DNA of 64,000 nucleotides from Aphelenchoides besseyi (Eukaryota > Nematoda > Chromadorea > Rhabditida > Aphelenchoididae): contig JAMPIQ010000002.1 in the NCBI GenBank assembly GCA_024699855.1, positions 8,742,001-8,806,000 of the forward strand, read 5' to 3'. The stretch's first letter is position 1, and every line of letters starts with the position of its first letter. The notes under the pieces are model-generated. The model worked only from the letters and a program-made list of their open reading frames with translations, had not been told where the DNA came from and made no database searches. The translations under genes were made by a program, and so were the position numbers. This document shows, piece after piece, positions 51,214-62,761 of this stretch.

Positions 51214-51810
51214 CTTCTGCGAACATTGGAGATCTAGACTTACTCGAAGAGTTGAGTTTAGAAGCGTAAATGTGAAGAAAACAAATTCGTGTTGTAAATT
51301 TTGTTTATTTTGTGCCGAGTTCAAAATCCCGACTTCTCTCTCAGGGCTTTCATTAATTATAACAAGCCTTTAGATTCGGTTAAGACATTTACATTGAAGG
51401 CGGTTCGTTTGCTCTCTTTCAGCAATAAATCCCAGTTAGCGCATAATTGTGCAGTTGTATACCTTCCGATAACTCGCCTATCTTTCCGTTTGTTTCTTTA
51501 AACTAACTACTCGTAAGGTGCTTCGAATTTTATCGTTTAATTGTAATGAACAGTTTTTTAATAGACTAGTAATCTTTCGATGAAATGGCCCATCGGCTTG
51601 CAAGCTTTGCGGAATGTTTTCACTCGAGAGAGTTCGTAAATGATCGGGAATGGTAAAACGATACTTTGTAATGGAACACACGTGTCAATCGCAAAGATAA
51701 GGAAGGATTCGCTAGTTGTTTCTTAGAAGCCAAATAATTACTGATAAAACACAAATGCTGCTCAACATTCGAATATAAAATGAAAGAAAAGAATCAGCCA
51801 GACCGTGAAA
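51214..51810. other. Intergenic spacer
   Basis: About 600 nt, AT-rich, no supported exon. It holds the 3' end of the zinc-ribbon gene and the lipase promoter. Confidence 0.5.
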
Positions 51811-53191
51811 ATGCGCGAACGTTTATCTTTGTTCTTCTTGTTTGTGATAGTGAATGCGATTCCTATTCAGAAGGATGTGCATCTTCCGGAAGAAGATATG
51901 ACTACGCCCGAAATCATAAGTTTCCATGGATATCCAAGTGAAACCCATTTCGCGACTACAAACGATGGTTTCATACTTCAAATGCACAGAATTCCATTTG
52001 GAATTAGTAAGAAGTGTACAAATGAAAAGGAATATTTGTTGATTTAGACTCTCCAAAAAAATACAATGATAGTCGTCCTGTTATCTTGATGCAGCATGGC
52101 TTAGAAGCTGCTTCGGATTGTTGGGTCATAAATTTGCCGTATCAATCCGCTGCTTATGTGTTCGCAGATGCGGGATATGATGTTTGGCTCGGAAACTTTC
52201 GCGGCAACACATATGGTATAGTAAACACTTTCGATTGACGTTTATGGGATATTAGGAAAGGAACACACGAAATTGACAACAGATGACCGACAATTCTGGA
52301 GATTCTCGTGGGATGAAATGTCAAAATATGATCTGGAAGCGATGTTCGACACGATTGAAGAAGTGACAGGTCAACACGAAATCTATTACATGGGACATTC
52401 GCAAGGAACGCTTACGATGTTTGCCAAACTGTCACTTGATCCAGAGTTTCGTCAACGAGTAAAGCGTTTCTTTGCATTAGCTCCTGTTGCAACGGTCAAG
52501 ACCATTAAGGGAATGTTGCTCTATTTGGCCGATTATGTATACCCGTACGTAGGCTGGATCTTCCAACTACTCGGAGACGGCGAATTTCTACCAAGCAACT
52601 GGCTCATGAAATTGATCAGCAAGTACGTTTGTGATGGAGAATTCGAGCCTATATGCGCAAACATAATATTCCTTGTTGCTGGTCCTGAGACTTCAAACCT
52701 GAACCAAACTCGAATGGGTGTTATCACAAGCCATGCACCAGCTGGAACCTCGACTGAGAATTTTCTTCACTGGACGCAAATGGTCATAAGTGGATTTATG
52801 CAGATGTACGATTTTCGAGATCAAAAAGAAAATAGGAAACATTACGGGAGATCTCAGCCGCCATTCTACGATTTAACTCAAATCGAAAACGTGAAAATTC
52901 ATTTGTATTCGAGCAAAGCCGACACGCTTGCAGATCGTGAGTTGTAAAAGTTCTTCATAATCAAACTGTTCTTTTAGCTGATGACATCAACAACTATCTT
53001 ATTCCCAATTTGAACCCCAATGTGGTGCAAGAACACGTGATTCTCGAGGATTACAGTCACTTAGGTTGGTATAGCATAAAAATCTTTGTGTTCAACTTGA
53101 AGTTTCAGATTTTGTTTGGGGAATCAGATCAACTGACGACCTCTACAATCCTATTCTTCGCACTATAAAGAAATTGGATAATTTGCCGTGA
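51811..53191 (+). CDS. lipl: Acid lipase of the LIPA/LIPL family (alpha/beta hydrolase)
   Basis: Exons: 51811-52006, 52048-52215, 52256-52936, 52978-53064, 53109-53191; 404 residues, family length. A signal peptide ([12 protein letters not shown]) is followed by [21 protein letters not shown], the oxyanion-side motif [25 protein letters not shown], the nucleophile elbow GHSQG, an Asp in [12 protein letters not shown] and a catalytic His in EDYSHLDFVWG. The full Ser-Asp-His triad is present. Family members hydrolyse triglycerides and cholesteryl esters in lysosomes or are secreted by the gut; in C. elegans LIPL-4 links lipid breakdown to lifespan. AATAAA at 53213-53218, 22 nt after the stop. 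Confidence 0.95.
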
Positions 53192-53759
53192 TCGTGTATC
53201 TTCCAAGCTGTTAATAAAACTTTGATTATATCAAACGACCAATTTGATTTCTTCTTAGTTTCTGACAGTTCGAACTGAACTTTCGATCAAAGACGACGCA
53301 ACGAAAAAGTTCGGTCGTTCGGTTTCAGTCGACTTCTTTGTAATCACTACTCGTTTTGCTGTTGGCGGTTTTAAGAACTCAATTTTGATGGCTAAAAACG
53401 ATATTCAAAAGTAATCAAAAAAAAGATGATATGTTGGTTTGAGTTTACTATTTGGAATGGAACGTAAAGTTGGATCGTTTGTGTTATTTGATTACTATCG
53501 TTACTTTATTTTGATTTTGGCTTGGATATGTTCGACAAGTCGGAGGTGAATGAGTCACGATCGCCGTTAACGATTTGTTTATCGTATGGCCGCACTTCCA
53601 CATTTGCGCGCTTTTTTCCTTGTTTCGCGTTCTTCTGTCGGTTTTTGGGCGTCGTTTTCGAATCGAATTGTGGTGTGTGCCATTGCTTTTAAGTGTTGCT
53701 ATTTTCTTATGCATTCTTTCTACTTTTATCCCATTCTTTGTTGTTGTTCCTATCTAAAA
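53192..53759. other. Intergenic spacer
   Basis: About 570 nt. Overlapping open frames at 53484-53759 on both strands show no domain. Nothing supported beyond the lipase poly(A) signal. Confidence 0.4.
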
Positions 53760-54085
53760 ATGCCTAAAAAAGGCGGCTACGAAAATCAATCGGCTAAGAT
53801 CAAAGAGTAGGATTATAACTATTTCTTTTTCTTACTCCTTCTTTTTAACTTTAGTGCAAAACGAGAAAAAAAGAGCTCTCAAGGAATATCAGTTCGACAG
53901 TCGTTATCCACTTTCCTTTAAATCCTCGGACATAAGAAATACCGTTTTCATCAACGAAAATTACGTTTCCAAAACATCGTGAAATGCTGCTCTCAGATAT
54001 TGTTTCGACTCGATACTCTCTTCAAAGGACTCCGTTATTGCCATTCACCGACTTTTTGAATGACCGCAAAAAGGGCATTTTTACG
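53760..54085 (+). pseudogene. Coding-like segment whose frame shifts twice; degraded gene or wrong model
   Basis: An ATG at 53760 opens a short basic exon (MPKKGGYENQSAKIK) with a donor at 53807 and a good acceptor ending 53854. The most protein-like frame after the acceptor (QNEKKRALKEYQFDSRYPLS...) is one base out of phase with that exon. It stops at 53980-53982, and coding-like sequence resumes one base over (EMLLSDIVSTRYSLQRTPLL...) up to a GTATGT donor at 54086. Each piece looks like protein, but they do not join in one frame. I recognise no family. It may be a pseudogene, a sequence-error site, or chance. Confidence 0.25.
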
Positions 54086-54170
54086 GTATGTTTTTGTAGA
54101 CAATGATCAGAATTTTATTTGAAATTTGGAATCTGGAAGAATTTTTGGTCAGGGGTTTTTTGGGTGTGGT

Positions 54171-54393
54171 TTAGTTATAGAGGTGACGTCGATTTTGTCT
54201 GATATAACTGTTTGCTTTGAATTTCACATTGATTTGCATGGTGCCAAGTGCTGAAAACTCAACGGCTGCTGACATCGCCAAAGGTTGGTCGATAAAATGA
54301 GAACAACGGGAATGCCGATATTTTGAAAAACCAACAATTCCAGTACCCTCCGAAGAATGTGCTTTCATAAATGCGGGAGGAACATGAAAGTCA
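54171..54393 (-). CDS. Possible orphan terminal exon, unknown product
   Basis: An acceptor TTTTTGTGCAG is followed by 74 open codons to a stop on the minus strand. The text (VEFSALGTMQINVKFKANSY) looks protein-like. No partner exon is visible in the 150 nt before the UGT gene, and the segment overlaps nothing else. I do not recognise it. It could be the end of a gene whose other exons are lost or nested elsewhere. Confidence 0.25.
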
Positions 54394-54550
54394 CTGCACA
54401 AAAAGTTTAGAGAAACAATTGAAAAAGAATATCACAATAAAATGAAGTTTATTTTTGTCAACCAATAAATGATCACGAACTTTGTGGTAGGCACAAAAGT
54501 TTACTGCGCAGTATAAGAACCGAAGTTACACAAAACGAAAGGCTAGCGAA

Positions 54551-56323
54551 ATGATTCTTACGTGTTTGTACGTCTTAACATTGTTTTCCTCGTCCCTTGG
54601 TTTCAAGGTTCTATTCTTTTCGCCAACAGTTGGATTTAGGTTCTTGTGATTCAACGTCCCTTATAATTTCAAGTCTTTTAGTCATCTTAAGTTCAATGGT
54701 CTTTTGGCTGATCTGTTAGTTCAGGCGGGACATGACGTCGACTTTATCGTACCCGTTTGGAATCCATTTGAGAAGTCGAATGGCAGTAAATTGGCCAATG
54801 TTATTAGGTACGAAGGTAAAAAAATGTGGCAAATTGCCAATGCACTCACGCCGATGAAAGTCGATTTATTCAACGAAAACGCGGATATTGGTAATTCGAA
54901 GAACATCGCAGCGTTTGGCGAAGCGTTCAGATTTCATTGTGAATGTGAGTTTGGAATCTAAAAGTTGAATTCTTTGTGCAGCCGTGTTAGAAGATAAGGT
55001 TCTTATGGACTATTTACGACGTCAGAAATACGCCGTTGGATTCGCAGAATACTACGACGGATGGTAAGCAAACAAATTGCATTTCTATAATCTGGATGCT
55101 TTTTTCATGTTTCAGTTCATTTGGTCTCTTCAGAGTTCTGCGTGTTTATTCAACGATTCAATTAAGCGCCATTACCATCTGTGAGCAAACTGCCTACATT
55201 CACGGATTGTCTTCCACCACAAGTTACATTCCATGTAATAAGCCGGAGCTTGACTAACAACTCGCCATTTTAGCTATGAGTAATCAGGAGCAACTAACTC
55301 CGTTGTCTAATCCACTGGAACGAGCAAGAAATCTGTACTTTAATCTGCGATATAATTGGTTCATTGCCCCGGAGCTAATGAGACCAACGGTAAAAGTAAA
55401 AGAATTGCGGCAAAATTTTCCTTTTCAGGATGAAGTGTTTAAACGACTAATCAACCCAGAGTTTCCATCACTAAGCGAACTTCTTCGAGACGTATCGTAC
55501 GTTTTCGTTAACACAAATCAGCAACTGGAATTCTCTCGACCTGTCAGCAGCAAGTTCATTTTTATAGGTGGAATTGCCGTTACCCCAAACAACCAATTGA
55601 ACAATGTAATCTGAAAATAAGCAAACTAGCAATAGGTTTCAGGGGACAAAGTCGATGCTTGAAAACTCAAAGAAGGGAGTTGTTTTGGTTTCATTTGGTT
55701 CGTTAATCGACAGTGCAGACATCAAAATCCCGTTTCTTCGCACATTTCTGGAAACGTTTACCGAGTTTCCTGAATACACATTCATCTGGAAGTTCAGTTC
55801 AGCCAATTCGACCGTTAACGACCTTCTGGCCAACTATCCAAATGTGAAGACTGTTGAGTGGATAGATCAGCAATCGGTTTTAGCACATCCTAAAACCAAG
55901 GCATTTATTACACATGTCGGAGTCAATGGATTGAATGAAGCGGCTTATTTTGCAGTTCCAATCGTAGCTATACCTTTCTTTGGAGACCAACCGTACAACA
56001 GTGCCAGTGCTATCGAACGAGGAATTGCCGTTGCAGTCGATAGAAAAACGATATCTACTAAAAGCTTGATTGCTGCACTGCGAGAAGTTTTGCAAAGCGA
56101 ACAAATTCGAAAAAATTTGAATGTTTTACGACAGAAATTGCGAACTCCACCGTTGAAAGCCGAAGAAATGTTCGTTAAAACGATCGAATATGCTGCTCGA
56201 TTTGATGGGATGCGAAGATCGACAATGAAATCCCCGTCGATGAACACCATTGAGTACTTTTGTTTGGATTCTATCTTCCTTCTTTCGTTTACTCTAACGT
56301 TATTTGTATTGTTTGTTTTTTGA
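54551..56323 (+). CDS. ugt: UDP-glycosyltransferase (UGT, GT1 family), membrane-anchored
   Basis: Exons: 54551-54639, 54682-54944, 54982-55063, 55116-55234, 55274-55605, 55643-56323; 521 residues. Signal peptide MILTCLYVLTLFSSSLG is followed by FSHLKFNGLLADLLVQAGHDV, which includes the His expected to be the catalytic base. VVLVSFGSL starts the nucleotide-sugar domain. The donor-binding signature is WIDQQSVLAHP...FITHVGVNGLNEAAYFAVPIVAIPFFGDQPYN. A final hydrophobic segment (IFLLSFTLTLFVLFVF) anchors it in the ER membrane; the usual basic tail after it is absent, since the stop follows directly. UGTs conjugate sugars to small lipophilic molecules, including drugs. The first donor is GTTCTT. 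AATAAA at 56357-56362. Confidence 0.94.
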
Positions 56324-56566
56324 CATTTTGGTAGTGTCGGCTATTGTGTAGAACCAAATAAACAACTCGATATCCATTTCTTCAAAATCTGACTCATGAA
56401 TTTGGATCAAAAGAACAAAGGTATGTTTAGCACTCAATGGCGTCTTCTCGTTACATTCACGTGTGACGGCGAAAACACGCCGTGAATAATGATCGTTTGC
56501 TCACCTTCGCTATTTTGTTGCAAGCTCTTGGTTTATTATTAGCCCACGGTCATTGCAATGATTCTA

Positions 56567-56625
56567 CAGGGTGGCGCAAAATGAACTCCCAATTCCTTTT
56601 TCCGAAAAAATTTTGGAATGGAAAA
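56567..56625 (+). repeat. Left terminal inverted repeat
   Basis: Starts CAGGGTGGCGC and pairs in inverted orientation with 57160-57218. Matching continues through AACTCCCAATT and the A/T-rich TTTTGGAATG block. Confidence 0.88.
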
Positions 56626-56671
56626 TCGTCTGTTTTCATTTTGAGATCAGAATTTATTAACCGTAATGAGT

Positions 56672-57137
56672 TCACCGGACTTCCACTTGTCCCTCTTGTC
56701 GTTCCAGGCAGATTTGAAGACGCCGTTGATAGTTGGCCATGACTCGTTCGCGCATTGGTCGATCTTGTCTTAATTGGTCGGCAACTTCCACGATTGCCGT
56801 CTTCAACTCGTTGAAAGTTGTGGGTTGGCCCCGAAAGCTGCTCAAACATCTTCAATTGCTTCTGCGGTTTGAACACATCTAAAGGGCAATGAAAACAAAG
56901 CAAAACTCGACCTCATTTGGACTTGTGCACACCGCGCTCGCCGTGCACAGAACCACTGATGAGGAAGTCGTCCAACCATTTTTGGATGCTTTTGCGATCG
57001 GGGAACACGAGCATTCTTATCTTCGGCATCACAACAAATGCGATTGCCAAACTTGACGTAACAGTACGCCTCCTAAACGAACAAAACAACAAACTTCGCC
57101 TTTTTCTGGTGACTGTAGCCCATGACGAAAACAACAA
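56672..57137 (-). pseudogene. Transposase remnants (IS630/Tc1/mariner type)
   Basis: Near the right end a frame reads DRKSIQKWLDDFLISGSV, like the helix-turn-helix DNA-binding head of mariner-type transposases, and stops at 56913. Near the left end (56828-56672) another frame reads FNELKTAIVEVADQLR...YQRRLQICLERQEG and stops, matching the usual C terminus (ELK, RL..CI...G). The DDE/DDD catalytic core between them is missing and the two pieces are in different frames. The gene is dead. Confidence 0.7.
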
Positions 57138-57159
57138 AACAAACCGATTTTTTCACATT

Positions 57160-57218
57160 TTCATTCCAAAATTTTTTCTCGGGAAAACGAAATTGGGAGT
57201 TCATTTGGCGCCACCTTG
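57160..57218 (-). repeat. Right terminal inverted repeat
   Basis: Inverted copy of the left repeat, with one base change in the outer eight (CAAGG for CAGGG) and small indels farther in. Confidence 0.88.
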
Positions 57219-57220
57219 TA

Positions 57221-58595
57221 GTTTAGGCTCGAATCGATGAGCGTCACTATAGTGGTGCTCCAAGTGCTTATAAATTTATTAGTTTCTGGTTAAATTAGCA
57301 GACTGTCGAGCATTGAAAAGGGAACTGAGTTCCGAAGAATATCTTTGCTTCCAATTGCAACTGTCAATTCAAATGTCGTCGGCATTCAGAAAAACGCGGA
57401 GCTCGCTTTGGTCGAAATTGCTTCCGTTCTTTTCATTCCAACAGCGAGATTAAAGTTTGCGGTCCGCTTGTCAATTGGAGGTGAATTGGCCACACATGTT
57501 CTTTACACAAAGATCCGTGCGGTTGAAAGCGGACATTAACGTAAATATGAGGCATTTAGTCGTGTGTATAGTTTTTCTTTGTACGATTTGTTTCTTCTTC
57601 AGATGCTCATCTTTGTCTTTAAGCGTGTTTTCGTATTTGGATTTCCTTCTTCTCGCAGCCAGCACATATCTCATGGGAAACGGCACCTCTCCATCGACAA
57701 AAACCGCAATTCTGTCAACTGAAACCCTCTTCCGGATGTTTATCGTGATTGTTTTCCTCGGCGGTTTTGTATAGTTGATCTTGGGACGGAAATTAAAGGA
57801 CGTCGAAGACCGGATTTCTTTCTGGCAAACTAATGAAATTAGATGTTGAAACGAACCCTGTCCATTATCCATCCTCGAATACAATTGTTTCCACGCGCCC
57901 ACGTGTTTCATCGTTTTCACTCCAACTTTCAAAACTCCCGTGTTGAGAGGCGACTGGAGTGTTGGATTCTGACAAACCGCAAAATATGCCGCGAGCACTC
58001 GAAACACGGCGCCTACAAATCGCCGTTAGTTTTTTGGACAAAATTCCGAAGCATCGCTTAACGGCAAGTAACGACCTTTTCTCACGCAATTTCGTTCGCT
58101 TCACTTGTTTGAAAGTTAAGGAAACACGGGATTTCCGTACGCGAATTTTGGCAGCTTCGCGTTCATTTAATATCCGACACGACGTTCTTTCGTCCTCCTC
58201 AATCTTCGACTATGAATCTGTTGACAGTTAAGCTTCTACTTTCAAGTCAACTTTTCAAAGTCAACTTGTTTACGAATGATGAGATGGGAGCTGCCGTAAA
58301 TTTTGTTTGCAAAATTCCTGTGACCACCGTCAAACGAACATAAACACGGAGACTTCATTCCCACGCGATTCTCTCCTATCATCTCGTTTTTCACCGTAAA
58401 CCTTCACGTGTGCCCTCTGGCGATGTCTTTCATGTTAAAGGCGCGAAAATTACTTTTGATTGTCCGAAATCTACGCAAACGAAACCCCCGAGTTTACTGT
58501 CTCGAATACTTCAAAAAACATTCGAGTGTTCAGAGCGTTCTTTTTAGTTGTCGTGTTCTCGTATAAGTTTGAACATAAACTTTGTAGACTTGGCG
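57221..58595. other. Intergenic, no gene seen
   Basis: About 1.4 kb to the right of the transposon. Long overlapping open frames occur on both strands (57471-58007 minus, 57843-58231 plus) in CG-richer DNA, with no domain or splice pattern. It contains the promoter of the NDNF-like gene. Confidence 0.45.
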
Positions 58596-60463
58596 ATGAT
58601 CAGCACGACTTTCGTTTCGCTTATTTTATTGTCATTGATGGCACAAGCTGTTGATGAGGAGACGATTCAGCGACTACCCACCGACTCTCCTAACAATCAT
58701 CCCTTCTTTGAAGATCTGACATTGGACGTTGAACACTCTTTGACGGTTAACAGTCAGGGCGATTACTTTTATGTGATTCGAATGCCCGCTCCAAATCAAC
58801 CGCTTTTCTTGACGTTCACTCCTTGTCAAAAACCCGTTCATTGGCAGATCCGAATTCCAAATAATTTCGGTAAAAGTCGTTTTACGATCACTAGAAATCA
58901 ATGTTATTTTCAGCTACTCAACCGAACATCCACCCGCGAACCGATCATCTCAGACATGTTCTCCACTTACGAATTCCACCATTGATCGAATTGCCCGAAG
59001 AACCGCAACAAAAAGACAAACTCATACTCTTGGCTGGTGAAGAGAATGAAAAAAGAATGGATTTCTATGCGAGTTCAATCGAAGCGGAGTATGTTCTGTT
59101 GAATGTGTGGTCAAATGGCAATACAATGTTGAAAGTTTTTGCGACAACAACAAAATCGAAACGTAATGCCATCTACCCAACATTACCCAAAAATGCAACG
59201 GTCGACTATTCTTTATCAACAAAAGACAATGAAACTGTAAGTTAAGACTTAGGCTTATGCATCAATCTCCACTTTAGTTCGAAGTGAGGCTGAATTGGTT
59301 TGAACCAGAGCAGTGGTTAGATGTCAAAGACCGTTCAAAACATCGATTTTGCGTATTAGTATCGATGAAACAACCTCATCATGCAATTTGTGATGAACCA
59401 AATGACGACATCGATTCAATGCATTGTACGAAACAAACATTCCTGCGCATTCCAAATCTTCGGTTCACTTAATGCCATCAATTCCTAATTCCAATCTCTT
59501 TTACAGACCCAATCATCGCTATTATGCGACTGTTCACTTGCACAACCAGAAAAGCGGTGGAAGTTCGGCGTATCATCCAATCGAATTTCGAACCCCCGAA
59601 TTGAATAAAAAAACTTCTAATGAGGATTCATTGGAAATCAAAGGATTAACTAAAGTAAGTCATAAGTTTAGTGTTTATATGAAGGGAATTTAAGAACCTT
59701 CCCGATAATGTTCTTATGAAACATGTTGTTGTCCAACCGAAAAATAATGCGAACGAATATATTTACGTGCCACCAGCTAACCTCCAAGGCAATGGGAAGT
59801 TACTTTTGGTTGTGCACGCTTGCAATGGTCATATTCGAGTGGCATTGTACAAGAATGACATTTTGCTTGAAAGGAGCAATGATTTTGTTGGTCTTCGTCA
59901 GTTTGTGATCAACGAAAGCGAACACTTGCAAGTGAGTGTTATTAACGACGATCGTGTTCCCGTTGACTACTGGATTTGGATGAGTCGAAATTTCCAAAGA
60001 TCGCCATATGCAAATCTGCCCGAAGACAGAAGCATCCGCTCTTTGAGTCGAAGTTGCAATTCGGTACTTTTAGAGTGGTCGCGCGTTGAAGCAGACGAAA
60101 ACTTGCGATATTGTGTTCATCAACAGATAAGTTGAAAATTCGATTGGTGATTTAAACGTTCAATTTCACGAATCTCGTCCCGACTACTTTGCCCATGTTG
60201 TACACGAGCGAACACAAATGTGTTTTGCTGAAATGAATGTTGGTAGAAAAGCAGTTTGTTTCTATTCGAACGAAACCGAACCGTTGACTCAGTCACATTT
60301 CATACTCTCCGATGTTAACAACTATCCGATGCAGACTTCCGTGAAGGGATTGAGACCAAGTACGACCTATCGATTGGATGTATCGGCCCAACGCATTGAT
60401 TTAATCAACTCTCAACCTCTCTCTTATCGTCCGCTATTCATTCGAACCTTAGACAAATGTTGA
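58596..60463 (+). CDS. NDNF: NDNF-like secreted protein (fibronectin III-type), with a one-base frameshift
   Basis: Exons: 58596-58869, 58914-59236, 59278-59462, 59507-59654, 59695-60463. Signal peptide STTFVSLILLSLMAQA, then LPTDSPNNH and PLFLTFTPCQKPVHWQIRI, matching the NDNF N-terminal domain, which has a TPC..P..W core. Fibronectin III-like strands follow (RYYATVHLHNQKSGGSS; SCNSVLLEWSRV). The end (TSVKGLRPSTTYRLDVSAQ...) matches the last NDNF Fn3 repeat and finishes in Cys. NDNF is an extracellular matrix-associated signalling protein in vertebrates, acting on neurons and endothelium. After HQQI the frame meets a stop at 60133-60135, while clear homology resumes one base over at 60131 (VENSIGDLNVQF). 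AATAAA at 60566-60571. Confidence 0.8.
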
Positions 60464-60960
60464 GATTTTGATGCAAAAAACAACGGGTTGAAGATCTCTT
60501 TTTCGGTTCCCAATCACCAGTCTACTCTCTAGATTAATATCAGTCAGATGCTTCGTATACTGCAAAATAAATGTTTTTATTCGTTGATTATGACGACTCC
60601 GCAATGCAAATTTTGTCATCTTCGAAATTGCTTAGATCTCACAACCAAAACTTCGGAAGTTTGCCTGAAATGAATTAGTTTGTTTGTGAAAGCAGATCGG
60701 GTTTTTCCGCTCATGCAGTAAGTTATATTGGATTGAGAAGTCACACCAATCACTTGGCCTTTAGCTCTCAGTCTATGAAACCGATTGAGCAATTGATCGT
60801 TTAGCAATAAAAATACGAATATGCAGTGAATTCTTTGTGTTCATAAAAAACGGAAATAAAAGGTGTAAAGGAAGCGAACCCAACTGATAAGAGTACCGTT
60901 GAAACGAATAAAACTTCATAACAACCAGAATGTTAATTGCAATTTTGTCTCAAAGCCTAA
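60464..60960. other. Intergenic spacer
   Basis: About 500 nt, AT-rich, holding the NDNF-like poly(A) signal and the next gene's promoter. No exon seen. Confidence 0.5.
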
Positions 60961-61839
60961 ATGTGGTTTATAATTGTTCTTTTTTTGGGTAACTTTAAAT
61001 GACATCTGAATCTTGTACAGTCATATTTCAGTTTGTGTCCAAGTGAAAGCCAACTGTCCACGACCACAATACAGAGAATGTGATCCGGACATCTACGAGT
61101 GTTGCGATGCAGAATTTCAAAAAGCAGTCGGAATTGTTTCGGCATGTGCAGGAAAGAAAACCAATGAAGATCCGCAATGTGTCAACAAGGCATTGGATGT
61201 GGCCTTCTACGGTTATGGAAAAGAAGGTGTTTTTACGGTTTGCGAGTTGGATTAGTCATGCATTCGACAAATATAAACACAAAATTTTTAGTGCTTTCTC
61301 AGGACTGAAGAACTGTCTTGACTTGGCCTATCCATCCTGCTCAACATCATCGTTCTGGATAGAAAATGGTTTCGACAAAACGATTTCGAATTCGCTTGAT
61401 GGACTTTACGCGTCGTTAAATTTCGCGTGTGGAGCCGGTCTTACAAGTTTTCTGTACAATGAAGACTGTATGGGTAGGTAGTTTTTTGTCGTTTTAAAGT
61501 TCGGTTGTCATTAAATTAAAACAATAATCAAGAGATTAGAATTATGATTATAAGTTCTGATTTCCAGTTCAAACATACGTGGATCAATTTGCGATTTTAA
61601 ATCAATGTACTTTGGATTTTGAACAAAGTCTGTTGAAAGATCCAAAAAACTCTTGCCAGTAGGTTGAATAGTTTTCTTCGGTTATTTGTCTATTTAGATA
61701 CATGGATTCCTACATAAGCTGCTGGCAGTTTCAATTCGAATCTTGTTCACCAGAGGCTGCGTTTTGGTCTTGTGAGCGCATAAGAACCTATGCCAATGCG
61801 TTTACTCCGCACTGTGAAACCATGTGTTCAACTAAATAG
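60961..61839 (+). CDS. Secreted cysteine-rich protein, DUF19/T20D4.11-like
   Basis: Exons: 60961-60988, 61032-61254, 61292-61473, 61568-61658, 61698-61839; 221 residues. Signal peptide MWFIIVLFLVCVQVKA. The mature protein has many evenly spaced cysteines: ANCPRPQYRECDPDIYECCDAEF, SACAGKK, QCVNKALDVAFYGYGKEGVF, CLDLAYPSC, NQCTLDFEQ, ISCWQFQFESC and HCETMC. This spacing is typical of the nematode DUF19 domain, a family expanded in worms with no known biochemical function. The second intron starts GTCATG, a poor donor, but it is the only choice that keeps the frame. AATAAA at 61937-61942. Confidence 0.82.
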
Positions 61840-62761
61840 CTAAAGAGGCTCGTGAACACCCATCCATTTAGCTAAATAAGTCGAACAAAGCGGACAGTGA
61901 GGGAATTTATTGATCGTATTGTTACATTTTCACACGAATAAATGCTTCTAAGTGGTTTGGCATTTAAAGAATGAGAGTTGGAGGAAACAGCTATTGAATA
62001 TTCTTTCTAATTTTTGCAACTAATCAACTGAACAACATATCGGCGATACTGTGAAATACAGAGAATAGTGAGAATTGGATCGAGTAGTTTATTGGTATAA
62101 TTGTTTATTTAAATATGTCGAAGGATGAATAGGATTTCTTTGTAGAACTGTTCAATAATCAGGTTTTAGGTTAAACAGATCGTTTTCTTTGCCTTCACTC
62201 AACCTAAATGATCCAATACAACAAGCTACAGTGCTATTGAGCTGAGCGAAATGCTTCGATGCAATAAGATGGACATCGAATTTGCTTGTGCGACTGGAGA
62301 ATGACGAAATGATGTCGATGATCTAATTTAAGACAAAATGTTCATTAACTTCATTTTTCATCGCGTTCTGCGAATTGAAATGTCACATGGTACGACCAAT
62401 GAATTGTAGTTGAACGTTCAATCGTATTCTGATTTCCATTCTTGCTCACGTGAGAACAATTTCAACCGTTTTGTAGAATTTGTAACATTTAAGCTCAATA
62501 CCAATTAGTTGTTGTGCAGAAACGGTGTTCGCAAAATGGATTTTATGAAAATCGAGATCAACACGATTGAGTTCAATCGTCTCACTTTTATTGAATGCGC
62601 GACAAATCCCTTCGTTCTTTGAATCCAACAACAGTTCGCAGTACAGTCTTTTAACGTGTACATTGACGCTTTAATGGGTGAAACAAAAACGTATTTAACG
62701 ATTTATCAAAACAAAAATGTTGTGTTTTCACTCAAACAGTCGATTATCGAGCAAAGATACG
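61840..62761. other. Intergenic spacer
   Basis: About 920 nt, AT-rich, no supported exon. A 61-codon minus frame at 62446-62631 has no domain. Confidence 0.45.

Larger units (their letters stand above)
56567..57218 (-). mobile_element. Internally deleted Tc1/mariner-type DNA transposon
   Basis: The 652-bp unit begins CAGGGTGGCGC and ends GCGCCACCTTG; about 58 bp at each end are inverted copies with a handful of differences. It is flanked by TA on both sides (56565-56566 and 57219-57220), the target duplication of the Tc1/mariner superfamily. Inside, on the minus strand, are pieces of a transposase N terminus and C terminus but no catalytic middle. The element is thus non-autonomous, but its ends look fit to be moved by a related transposase. 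Drawn on the minus strand because the transposase remnants read that way. Confidence 0.9.

Noticed and set aside
57471..58007. 178-codon minus-strand frame beside the transposon
   Set aside because: No similarity to transposase or other domains, outside the inverted repeats, and mirrored by open frames on the plus strand.
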